From NCBI GenBank assembly GCA_943842505.1, contig CALTDI010000012.1, positions 56,588 to 120,587 of the forward strand: a stretch of DNA of 64,000 bases. Reading direction: 5' to 3'. The notes beneath the pieces are model-generated. The model had not been told where the DNA came from, did not search any database, and worked only from the letters and a program-made list of their open reading frames with translations. Shown piece after piece: positions 16,424-24,844 of this stretch. The stretch is from an uncultured Pseudomonadales bacterium (GTDB lineage Bacteria > Pseudomonadota > Gammaproteobacteria > Pseudomonadales > Pseudohongiellaceae). The translations under genes and the position numbers were made by a program. Position 1 is the stretch's first letter; every line of letters begins with the position of its first letter.

Positions 16424-16588
16424 GAACCCTCCGGTTCGAAAGACGCGCAGCGTCGCAGACAGCCGCAGGCTGCCCCGAAGGGGATACGATGCCGACTGGT
16501 TGGTGATGCCCTTCGGTATTCAACAAATCCAGTAAGTCATCTGGTTTTAATGTATTTAGCTTAGCTAAATACCGAATGAATCCCTCCC
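16424..16588 (+). repeat. tRNA-Ser-associated structured element, copy A
   Basis: Hairpins in order: GAACC-CTCC-GGTTC (16424-16437, overlapping T-loop-like GGTTCGAA), GACGC-GCA-GCGTC (16442-16454), CAGCC-GCA-GGCTG (16460-16472), CCCC-GAA-GGGG (16473-16483), CCAG/CTGG (16529-16544) followed by TTTTAATG, and an 8-bp stem with TTA loop (16553-16571). It ends in GAATCCCTCCC (16578-16588), identical to the tRNA-Ser T-arm 3' strand (16346-16356). It shares order, loops and linkers with the tRNA-Arg element while stem bases differ in compensating pairs. Bases 16433-16603 recur at 16756-16926 with about two changes. Confidence 0.85.
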
Positions 16589-16719
16589 GACGACTTCAAG
16601 CACAATCTACAATTCAGCAAACCTCCCCGATGAAGCCTTCCGCCCCCAAGAAGCAACCCAACTGAACCAACCCACACCAGAAACAAACTACCAGTCAGCC
16701 ACCCCTATCAATACCGTAT

Positions 16720-16911
16720 CCCCTGCTAAGGGCGTATAGGAGAAATCTTATCGAGGGTTCGAAAGACGCGCAGCGTCGCAGACAGCCGCAGGCTGCCCCG
16801 AAGGGGATACGATGCCGACTGGTTGGTGATGCCCTTCGGTATTCAACAAATCCAGTAAGTCATCTGGTTTTAATGTAATTAGCTTAGCTAAATACCGAAT
16901 GAATCCCTCCC
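16720..16911 (+). repeat. tRNA-Ser fragment fused to structured element, copy B
   Basis: Bases 16720-16763 repeat 44 bases of the tRNA-Ser gene (16305-16348, anticodon arm through T-loop). They run without a break, at GGTTCGAA, into a second copy of the structured element, which ends in GAATCCCTCCC at 16901-16911. The copy is offset 323 bases from copy A. The 100 or so bases after each copy are also similar but diverged, so this is an old tandem duplication. The terminal hairpin of copy B has one mismatch that copy A lacks. Confidence 0.85.
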
Positions 16912-17048
16912 GACGAATTCAAGCACGGCTCACAACTCAGCGACCTTCACCGATCAAGCCTCCACCACCAAAACCCAACCCAACTCCTTCGCCCAATTCC
17001 AGTTATAATCTGCAACCAGCCAATCCAATCAATATCGCACCCCCCATC

Positions 17049-18224
17049 ATGAGCATCGGTTCAAATATTTGGAAACTTTACGTGATCAAGGCATCCAAAT
17101 GGATGACGCTTTTCATGCCGATTATTTGGCTATTCTATGAAGAAAATGGGCTAACCATTACCGACCTGTTTGTGATTCAGGCGATCTATTCTGTAACCAT
17201 AGCGCTGATTGAAATTCCTTCCGGTTACGTTGCTGATGTCTTCGGGAGGAAGAACTCTATGATCATCGGCACGTTCTCCGGATTCGTAGGCATTCTGATT
17301 TATTGCCTGTCATTCGGTTTTGATGGTTTCCTAGTAGCAGCACTTTGTCTTGGCGTTGGGCAAAGTTTCATTTCGGGATCCGATACAGCCTTGATGTACG
17401 ACTCTTTAGCTGAGTTAAATCGAAGTGATGACTTTATCAGACTCGAAGGAAGAACAATCTCAATGGGGAATTTGGCCGAAGCGATGGCTTTTATAGTTGG
17501 AGGACTTTTAGCTCAAATTAGTTTACGGACGCCCTTCTATTACCAGGTTGGTATTGCTCTCGTTGGTTTTGTAGTTGCGCTGCTCTTGATAGAGCCCAAA
17601 GTACACCGCTTAGAGGATGGCAAAAGCAAACCCTGGAAAAACATTAAGAAAATAATTCACTATTCGATCATAGAGAACACTATCTTAAGGGCATATATTT
17701 TCTACTCGGCAATTATCGGGGCAGCAACGCTGACGATGGCTTGGTTCACCCAACCTTACTTCAAAGCGTTAGACATAGGACTGGTCTATTTTGGTTTGAT
17801 CGGCGCAGGACTTAACCTGGCCGTTGCTATCCCCTCCTTCTATGCCTACAGAATAGAGAGAATAATTAACACTAGAATATTGCTCAGCCTAATCTTGCTA
17901 TTAATAATTGCAGGCTATTTCACTGTTGCTTACATCAACACTCTATGGGGCCTGTTAATTTTGTTGCTCTTTTACATTACTCGAGGGGTGGCAACACCGG
18001 TACTGCGCGACTATATGAACAGACATATTCCCTCTACTATGCGAGCGACAGTAATGTCTATCCGTAGCTTTATTATTCGCGTCTTCTTTGCTTCTACATC
18101 TCCATTTTTGGGTTATGTGGCAGACTTATACAGTCTCCAATATGCCCTTTACCTATCTGGAGCACTATTTCTTTTCTTCGGGCTTATCATCTTGAGCTAC
18201 TTACTTAGCCAGGAAAAGATATAG
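17049..18224 (+). CDS. MFS transporter
   Basis: About 391 residues with roughly 12 hydrophobic segments. The cytoplasmic loop motif between segments 2 and 3 reads IPSGYVADVFGRKNSMIIG, the Major Facilitator motif A (G-x-x-x-D-x-x-G-R-K). The frame is open from 16899, but the first 50 codons translate the tandem repeat and give a Pro-rich string, so the ATG at 17049 (MSIGSNIWKLYVIKASKW) is the real start. Substrate is unknown; the group includes drug and sugar exporters. Base composition is clearly more AT-rich than neighbouring core genes, which with its place behind tRNA-Ser suggests acquisition by transfer. Confidence 0.88.
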   Translation: MSIGSNIWKLYVIKASKWMTLFMPIIWLFYEENGLTITDLFVIQAIYSVTIALIEIPSGYVADVFGRKNSMIIGTFSGFVGILIYCLSFGFDGFLVAALCLGVGQSFISGSDTALMYDSLAELNRSDDFIRLEGRTISMGNLAEAMAFIVGGLLAQISLRTPFYYQVGIALVGFVVALLLIEPKVHRLEDGKSKPWKNIKKIIHYSIIENTILRAYIFYSAIIGAATLTMAWFTQPYFKALDIGLVYFGLIGAGLNLAVAIPSFYAYRIERIINTRILLSLILLLIIAGYFTVAYINTLWGLLILLLFYITRGVATPVLRDYMNRHIPSTMRATVMSIRSFIIRVFFASTSPFLGYVADLYSLQYALYLSGALFLFFGLIILSYLLSQEKI

Positions 18225-18338
18225 ATTTAGCGAAGACTAAAATTAACTTTATTATTGATTACGATAGAGTCTTGAATAGAAAGAACGTGGCAAAGGGAGG
18301 GTATTTCAAAATGCACATGACACCATCTAGAAAATACA

Positions 18339-18811
18339 CTAGCCCACAATCTCGCGAGCCAATACCGTAGCAAGCCCCATTTCAGGATTCCAACTCATAG
18401 AAATATTCACATGCACGGGACCTCGATTAAACATATAAACGAAATCAAATTGCACTAATGCCGCAACGTCTGAGGTTAGCAATTGTTGGTACCTGCCGAA
18501 AAACTCGTGGACCTGTGTACAAGGCGCGATGTCTAAGAAGAAGTTTTTCCCAATTACATCTTTTCGATCAAGCCGGCTCCAGGACTCTTCCATTTTATTG
18601 TATTTCACGACCAAGGCTTCATGATCAAGCATGAAACCTCCAAATGGCAGCGAATCAAATTCTTCTTCGCTCAACAAAGACAGGGGCTTATTATTGAGTT
18701 GACCCGAATAACATTCAGAACAAATAGCATGAGTTATATTTTTTTGTCAACCTCGCCAGTAACCCCATCCACCAGGCCACACCAAGCGCACACTTGCACG
18801 GCTGGTTTCAT
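18339..18811 (-). pseudogene. Zinc-ribbon plus photoactive yellow protein (PYP) homologue, split by a -1 frameshift at A7
   Basis: From a TTG at 18677 a 112-residue frame matches PYP. It has FGGFMLD, Tyr26 and Glu30 in KYNKME, and GKNFFLDIAPCT with Cys53. The spacing Tyr-4-Glu-23-Cys equals Tyr42, Glu46, Cys69 of classical PYP, where Cys binds p-coumaric acid. Upstream, an ATG at 18811 with a strong AAGGAG site starts MKPAVQVCAWCGLVDGV and stops after 25 codons. Between them, in the PYP frame, lies ITHAICSECYSGQ. Reading one A twice in the run of seven A (18739-18745) joins them into about 157 residues with CxxC...HxxCxxC, a zinc-ribbon type seen in PAS proteins. Slippage, mutation or sequencing error are all possible. 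Confidence 0.75.
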
Positions 18812-18963
18812 TGAAAATCTCCTTAATGAATTTTACTCATAGAAGGATAAAAGGTCCAACTAGTAGCGGCTATTCGGATAGCCCACTACACCTTGGTCTT
18901 AAAAGGCAGAGAAATTTCCTGCTTCCTGCCGCTTTTTTTAAGTAACCGATCGTCCTAAAACCC

Positions 18964-18989
18964 ATAAAAAAACCAGCCAGATGCTGGTT
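18964..18989 (-). terminator. csrA terminator
   Basis: A 7-bp stem AACCAGC/GCTGGTT with 5-base loop (18971-18989), followed on the minus strand by a run of T. It lies about 40 bases after the csrA stop. Confidence 0.85.
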
Positions 18990-19025
18990 TCTAATATTTC
19001 CAGTTTCTAAAATGAGCTGGAAGGA

Positions 19026-19232
19026 CTACTCAACACCATCGCTTTCACCACCAGCAACATCCCCATCCTTCTCGTTTTGAATTCGCTGGTAGATCTCTTC
19101 ACGATGCACAGCCACGTCTTTGGGTGCGCTCACTCCTATTCTTACCTGATTTCCCTTTACACCAAGAACGGTTACGGTGACTTCGTCTCCGATCATCAAT
19201 GTTTCGCCTATTCGGCGAGTCAGTATTAACAT
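19026..19232 (-). CDS. csrA: Carbon storage regulator CsrA/RsmA
   Basis: A 68-residue RNA-binding regulator. The N-terminal [20 protein letters not shown] and the C-terminal strand with [19 protein letters not shown] contain the RNA-contact residues (Leu4, Arg6, Arg7 region and Arg44 in HREEI). As a dimer it binds GGA motifs in mRNA leaders and controls carbon flow, motility and biofilm genes. The tail after residue 55 is acidic and Gly-rich. It follows lysC on the same strand, as in Pseudomonas, with 296 bases between them in which I see no gene but which may hold its own promoter. Confidence 0.97.
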   Translation of the reverse strand: MLILTRRIGETLMIGDEVTVTVLGVKGNQVRIGVSAPKDVAVHREEIYQRIQNEKDGDVAGGESDGVE

Positions 19233-19528
19233 TGCAATCCTCCTTTAACTCGTTTCCTTGTGCTTTCCGTACTCACAATTGCAGTGCTACTTCAGTCTTG
19301 TGGGGCTGTCTGCCAGATTCTACTATTACAACTTACCCCATATTGCTTTGCGCCGCGTCGTTCGAGGCCTCTTTTACCAAATTTCAAGCGGGCATTGAGA
19401 CACTTCGAAAATATAACGTAAACTCCCTTTACTTCCGTGGGAAATAACATTATCAGTTACTAGTATCTGCCTTAATGAACGACATTCCAACTAAAATGAG
19501 TAGGGTTTCTTCGGATAGAAGAGTGGTT

Positions 19529-20773
19529 CTAAGCGTCTTCTTCCTTGCCGTACTCAGGATCGCCAAGATCAAAGGCGCTATGAAGCGCGCGAACAGCGAG
19601 CTCTAGGTACTTCTCTTCTATCACCACAGAAATCTTGATCTCGGATGTAGTAATAATTTGAATGTTGATGTTTTCATCAGCAAGCGCCTTAAAGGTCTTG
19701 CTGGCAACACCCGCGTGGGAACGCATACCTACACCGACTACAGACACCTTGCCTATCTTCTTATCCAGCAATACTTCCCGAGCCTTCAACGAGGGTAGCA
19801 GCCCGTCGAGAATCTTCTTCGCTCTGTCGCTTTCGCTGCGCTTAACGGTGAATGTAATATCATTGGTTCCGTCTTCCGCCGCATTTTGCACGATAACATC
19901 GACCTCGATGCCAGCCGCACTCACCGGCCCGATAACTTGATACGCAACACCGGGCACATCTGGAACGCCCGCCATGGTTAACTTGGCCTCGTCTCTCTCA
20001 AATGCGATGCCGGCAATAGTAGGGTCTTCCATCTTCTCTTCTCCCTCTAAACTAATCAGGGTACCCGGACCCTCTTCAAAACTTGATAGCACTCGCAGGG
20101 GCACCTTGTATTTGCCCGCAAATTCTACCGCGCGTATCTGCAAGACCTTGGCACCAAGACTGGCGAGCTCAAGCATCTCTTCGAACGTAATACTGCTAAG
20201 TAACTTCGCATCTTCCACGACTCTGGGGTCAGTAGTGTAGACGCCTTTAACATCGGTATAGATCTGACACTCATCCGCGTCTAGCGCCGCCGCTAAAGCC
20301 ACAGCCGTAGTGTCTGAACCGCCACGACCTAGTGTTGTGATACTGCCATGCTCATCGACACCCTGAAAGCCCGCAACAACCACAACATTGCCCTGCTCTA
20401 ACTGTGCATGAATTCTGCTTCCATCGATCTCGCGTATCCTCGCCTTGGTGTGAGTCTCGCAAGTCAATATTTTAACTTGCCCACCAGTAAAGGAGCGCGC
20501 ACCAAAGCCGCGCTTCTCCAAGGCCATGCTCAACAGAGCAATCGTAACCTGCTCGCCGGTAGACAAGAGCACATCCATTTCACGGGGAGTCGGATACTCC
20601 ATTATGTCTTTGGCAAGAGCCGTTAAGCGGTTGGTTTCTCCGCTCATTGCAGACACAACGACGACGATATCGTCACCGCGCTCACGGAAACCAATAATCT
20701 TGTCTGCCACTGCCTCGATTCTCTCGACAGTCCCAACAGATGTTCCACCAAATTTTTGAACGATCAACGCCAT
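19529..20773 (-). CDS. lysC: Aspartate kinase
   Basis: A 414-residue enzyme that phosphorylates aspartate, the first step to lysine, threonine and methionine. The N-terminal kinase domain begins VQKFGGTSVGTVERIEAVAD, with the substrate residues in TLGRGGSDTTAVALAAALDA. The C-terminal regulatory part has two ACT domains (starting near LTMAGVPDVPGVAYQVIGPV and VSVVGVGMRSHAGVASKTFK), which give feedback control by Lys and/or Thr. Length is that of the alpha-subunit type. It lies between alaS and csrA, a conserved order. Confidence 0.97.
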   Translation of the reverse strand: MALIVQKFGGTSVGTVERIEAVADKIIGFRERGDDIVVVVSAMSGETNRLTALAKDIMEYPTPREMDVLLSTGEQVTIALLSMALEKRGFGARSFTGGQVKILTCETHTKARIREIDGSRIHAQLEQGNVVVVAGFQGVDEHGSITTLGRGGSDTTAVALAAALDADECQIYTDVKGVYTTDPRVVEDAKLLSSITFEEMLELASLGAKVLQIRAVEFAGKYKVPLRVLSSFEEGPGTLISLEGEEKMEDPTIAGIAFERDEAKLTMAGVPDVPGVAYQVIGPVSAAGIEVDVIVQNAAEDGTNDITFTVKRSESDRAKKILDGLLPSLKAREVLLDKKIGKVSVVGVGMRSHAGVASKTFKALADENINIQIITTSEIKISVVIEEKYLELAVRALHSAFDLGDPEYGKEEDA

Positions 20774-20855
20774 AGCTAAACTATTCCGATTCTCTTACTG
20801 TGATCTCTAACTGTTATTGGTAAAACCCTTTTCGAGCCTTACGCTAACAGGACTC

Positions 20856-23459
20856 TTAGCCCTGTAGTTTTTCCGTAAGCCAGGGCTTTATGCTCGCCGC
20901 AGCCCCTGGTATGGCAGCCACATCACTACCACCGGCCATGGCCATATCGGGACGACCACCACCCTTTCCACCAACTTGCATGGCAATCATATTCGCCAAT
21001 TCCCCGGCCTTCACCTTGCCAATCAGGTCTTTGCTCACGCCTGCAACAATACTCACCTTACCTTCCGATGCAGTGATAAGAACGACAACGCTACTGCCAA
21101 GTTTGTTCTTCAACTGGTCGGCGGTATCGCGCAGCGTCTTTGGATTGAATCCTTCCACTACAGCGGCCAGAACATTTACCCCGGCGATTTCTTCTGCCTG
21201 AGAAGCAAGATCGCTCCCCGCACTAGAGGCCATCTGCGATTTGAGTTGCTCTAGCTGTTTTTCCAGCGCCTTGGTATTGCTCGCCAATTGCTGCACCTTA
21301 TCGAGCACATCGTCTGCATTCGATTTCACTATCTCGCAGACCTGCCTGAGCGTCTGCTCTTCTCTTTCGATCAGAGCCAATGCCCCCTTACCCGTCACCG
21401 CTTCGATACGACGTACCCCAGAGGAAATACCTGACTCCGAGATAATCTTAAACAGACCAATATCTCCCGTGCGCGACACGTGGGTACCGCCACAAAATTC
21501 GATGGAGTAGTCACCACCCATAGAGACGACACGAACCTCGTCTCCATATTTTTCGCCAAACAGTGCCACCGCGCCCTTCTCCTGAGCCTTGTCTATGGGC
21601 AATACTTCCTTGCTAACAGATGAGTTTTTCAATATCTCTTCGTTCACCTGATTCTCAATTAGCCTAAGCTGATCGGAAGAAACTTGCGCGCTGTGGGAAA
21701 AATCGAAGCGCAATCGATCTGCATCGACTAGCGAACCTTTCTGTAGCACATGCTCGCCAAGCACACTTCTTAGCGCAGCGTTCATCAGATGCGTCGCACT
21801 GTGATTAAGTGTGATAGCGGCGCGGGCATCTTCTGCTACCGTTGCCGAAAGCTGATCGCCCAGCTGCAGAGTGCCTTTGCGTAATACGCCTCTATGAACG
21901 AGGGCATCACCCTGTTTCTGCGTATCCAAAACTTCGAAGGAGGCATTGGCATTGCTCAGCAAGCCTGTGTCGCCAACCTGGCCGCCAGACTCACCATAGA
22001 AAGGGCTGCTATCGAGCAGCAGTAGCACCTCATCGCCCTCACCAACACTCTCAAGCTTCTTCGAGTCTGCGAAGATAGCCAGCAGCTTCGAGCTACCCTG
22101 TAATTTTTCGTAGCCAATGAAGTCGGTAACCTCATCGCCGGCGATCTCTAGCTTTGCGACCGAACCGAAATTGCTCGCCGCCCGCGCCTGATTCTTCTGT
22201 ACCGCCATGGCCTTGTCGAAGCCTTCCATGTCCAGAGACAGATCGTGTTCTCTGGCAACGTCGGCGGTAAGGTCAACGGGAAAACCGTAGGTGTCGTAGA
22301 GACGAAAGACTGTCTCACCAGGAACAATATTTCCATCCAGCTCTTCGATCGCCTTCTCCAGAATTGACATGCCATTCTCTAGAGTACGGGCGAATTGCTC
22401 TTCCTCATCCTTTAAGGCTTTCTCGACGAACTGCTGCTTCTGTGCAAGTTCCGGATAGGCCTGCCCCATGGCACCGACAAGCGCAGCCACGATTTTGTAG
22501 AAGAAGACATCCTTCACGCCAAGCTGGTAACCGTGTCGAACCGCGCGCCGCACTATCCTACGCAATACATAGCCTCTGCCCTCATTCGAAGGCAACACAC
22601 CATCGACGATGAGGAAGGAACAAGACCGTATATGGTCTGCTATAACTTTTAGCGAGTTATTATCAAGATCACTCACCCCGGTTATCTTCGAGATGGCTTT
22701 CAGTAACTGCTGGAAAAGATCTATCTCGTAGTTGCTGTGCACCGACTGCATGACGGCCGCCAATCGCTCCAGTCCAGCACCCGTGTCTACAGAGGGCTTT
22801 GGCAGTGGTGTCATCGACCCATCAGCCTTTCTCTCGTATTGCATGAATACCAGATTCCAAATTTCTATGTAGCGATCGCCGTCTTCATCCGGGCTTCCCG
22901 GAGGACCACCGGGCACATCTTCGCCGTGATCGTAGAATAATTCCGAGCAAGGCCCGCAAGGTCCTGTATCCCCCATGGCCCAAAAATTGTCTTTCTCGCC
23001 CAGGCGGGTGAAACGGTTAGGATCGATCTTCATCTCATCGAGCCAGATAGAGGCGGCCTCGTCATCATCCTCGTAAACCGTTACCCAGAGTCTTTCCGCA
23101 GGCAGCCCCAATTCGACAGTTAAAAATTCCCAAGCGTATTTGATGGCTTCTCGCTTAAAGTAGTCGCCAAAGGAAAAATTACCCAGCATCTCGAAGAATG
23201 TGTGATGCCTGGCCGTATAGCCTACGTTCTCCAAGTCATTGTGCTTGCCGCCAGCTCGAACACAGCGCTGAGAACTAGTTGCCCGATTATAGTCACGGAC
23301 CTCGTCACCGAGAAAAGTATCCTTAAACTGAACCATACCGGCATTGGTAAAAAGCAGCGTTGGATCATTGCCGGGCACGAGCGAGCTACTGGGAACTATC
23401 TGGTGTCCCCTGCTGGCAAAAAAGTCTAAAAACTTCTGTCTAATCTCAGCACTAGTCAT
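20856..23459 (-). CDS. alaS: Alanyl-tRNA synthetase
   Basis: An 867-residue class II synthetase charging tRNA-Ala. The N-terminus [15 protein letters not shown] with [20 protein letters not shown] is class motif 1 and 2. The editing domain shows the zinc motif HSATH and CGGTH (two histidines, Cys and His) that hydrolyses Ser- and Gly-tRNA-Ala. The C-terminal Gly-rich [15 protein letters not shown] ends the C-Ala domain. Full length and intact. First gene of alaS-lysC-csrA. Confidence 0.98.
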   Translation of the reverse strand: MTSAEIRQKFLDFFASRGHQIVPSSSLVPGNDPTLLFTNAGMVQFKDTFLGDEVRDYNRATSSQRCVRAGGKHNDLENVGYTARHHTFFEMLGNFSFGDYFKREAIKYAWEFLTVELGLPAERLWVTVYEDDDEAASIWLDEMKIDPNRFTRLGEKDNFWAMGDTGPCGPCSELFYDHGEDVPGGPPGSPDEDGDRYIEIWNLVFMQYERKADGSMTPLPKPSVDTGAGLERLAAVMQSVHSNYEIDLFQQLLKAISKITGVSDLDNNSLKVIADHIRSCSFLIVDGVLPSNEGRGYVLRRIVRRAVRHGYQLGVKDVFFYKIVAALVGAMGQAYPELAQKQQFVEKALKDEEEQFARTLENGMSILEKAIEELDGNIVPGETVFRLYDTYGFPVDLTADVAREHDLSLDMEGFDKAMAVQKNQARAASNFGSVAKLEIAGDEVTDFIGYEKLQGSSKLLAIFADSKKLESVGEGDEVLLLLDSSPFYGESGGQVGDTGLLSNANASFEVLDTQKQGDALVHRGVLRKGTLQLGDQLSATVAEDARAAITLNHSATHLMNAALRSVLGEHVLQKGSLVDADRLRFDFSHSAQVSSDQLRLIENQVNEEILKNSSVSKEVLPIDKAQEKGAVALFGEKYGDEVRVVSMGGDYSIEFCGGTHVSRTGDIGLFKIISESGISSGVRRIEAVTGKGALALIEREEQTLRQVCEIVKSNADDVLDKVQQLASNTKALEKQLEQLKSQMASSAGSDLASQAEEIAGVNVLAAVVEGFNPKTLRDTADQLKNKLGSSVVVLITASEGKVSIVAGVSKDLIGKVKAGELANMIAMQVGGKGGGRPDMAMAGGSDVAAIPGAAASIKPWLTEKLQG

Positions 23460-23584
23460 GGATCAATCCGATTCTCTGGCCTGACCCTGAGTTTGGGGTC
23501 GGCTAATAATAAAAAAGGACAGGATTATAGCGCGTAATACGCGGATATTGCAGGGTTTTTTCGCTTCGACGGGAGCCTGCGAGC

Positions 23585-24697
23585 TCAGCCTTCGTCGCGC
23601 TCCTTGTCTGCGGGCAACATGCCGGCATGATCAGTGCCGAAGTTAAATTCCTCGAACACAGCATCTTCAGTAACCCTTAGCCGGCCATCGCTGGAAAGAA
23701 TAATGGCGATAGGTCGCGTTCTTGGAAAATGACTGAGGATGATGGTCAGGATGATCAGGAAAGGAACACACAGAAACATCCCCGGTATTCCCCAGATGTA
23801 TTGCCACAGACCCAGGTTGAGAAGGATGACGATCGGGCTTAGATTAAAGGAATTCCCCATCAATCGCGGCTCCAGGATATTACCGATGCATATCTGCAGG
23901 GCGCCGATACCCACCAGAACCAAAATGAACAGGGTATAGCCATCGGATTGTGCAAGGGCGATCATCGCCGGGAATATAGTAGCGATTATGGAGCCCACGG
24001 TAGGAATGAAATTCAGCAGGAAGATGAGCAGCCCCCAGACTCCCGCAAAATCAACATCTACGATGCGCAGGAATATATAACTGAGCAACCCCGTCATGGA
24101 GCTGGTGAACATCTTTATGCTGATGTATTTCTGAATATCGTTGCGGATTCTATTGATAATCTTGCGCACGTCTTCTTCGGAACCCGAGCTGCTAAACAGA
24201 GCGCTGATCTTTTCATCGAAATTACCCTGCTCCAGAAACAGAAACAGGATGTAGATCATGATCAGCCCCCCGCTCGCCAGAATCCCTGCAAAGGATGCGG
24301 CAACCGATGTTGCATAGGCAGGCAGATCTATCCAGTCGGTGATTAGCTGATCTTGAAATGCAGATACAACTACCAATGGGAGGTTTTGCAAGCGCTCGGT
24401 GAGATTCTCCTGGTAGATCGGAATCACCTGAAGCACATCGTCCGCGCGACCGCTGAGGAAGTTAATCAGCCCCCAGATCAGTAAAACAAAGGTGAGTAGC
24501 GATGCTAGCAGACAGACCAGGCTAGGGAACTGAAATCCCCCTATCTGAATGCGTGCGAATGCCGCGGCAAGCGTATTGATCAGATACCACAGGGCAATGG
24601 CGATCACCAAGGGAAGCAGCAGCGCCTCGCCTACGATAAGGAGGTACAAAACCAACACAACGGCGAAAGTGGAAAGTGCGAAGCTTGGTATTCTCAT
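23585..24697 (-). CDS. AI-2E family permease (PerM/YdiK-like membrane protein)
   Basis: About 370 residues with eight or so hydrophobic segments and the family pattern: N-terminal LLIVGEALLLPLVIAIALWY, central IFLLNFIPTVGSIIATIFPA, and C-terminal VGIGALQICIGNILEPRLMG with ILLNLGLWQYIWGIPGMFLC. The family includes exporters of autoinducer-2 and Na+/Li+-H+ antiporters, so substrate is open. The frame is open from 24787; a start at 24697 is preceded by AAGGAA at good spacing and removes 30 residues unlike the family. A charged cytoplasmic tail ends the protein. It is divergent from the kinase operon. Confidence 0.88.
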   Translation of the reverse strand: MRIPSFALSTFAVVLVLYLLIVGEALLLPLVIAIALWYLINTLAAAFARIQIGGFQFPSLVCLLASLLTFVLLIWGLINFLSGRADDVLQVIPIYQENLTERLQNLPLVVVSAFQDQLITDWIDLPAYATSVAASFAGILASGGLIMIYILFLFLEQGNFDEKISALFSSSGSEEDVRKIINRIRNDIQKYISIKMFTSSMTGLLSYIFLRIVDVDFAGVWGLLIFLLNFIPTVGSIIATIFPAMIALAQSDGYTLFILVLVGIGALQICIGNILEPRLMGNSFNLSPIVILLNLGLWQYIWGIPGMFLCVPFLIILTIILSHFPRTRPIAIILSSDGRLRVTEDAVFEEFNFGTDHAGMLPADKERDEG

Positions 24698-24844
24698 CTC
24701 TCTATATTCCTTGCGCGCGGTCTCGGACTGGCTTCCTAACACTGTGATTTTGCGAAGAATATCACATTTTAGTAAGCCCACCCTCATTAGGCTAGAGATC
24801 TCACACCAATCCAGTGCATGTAGTCAGAAAAAGATGGGATCCTG

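Noticed and set aside
16899..17048. N-terminal 50-residue Pro-rich extension of the MFS transporter
   Set aside because: It is a translation of the tandem repeat; the natural membrane-protein start is the ATG at 17049.
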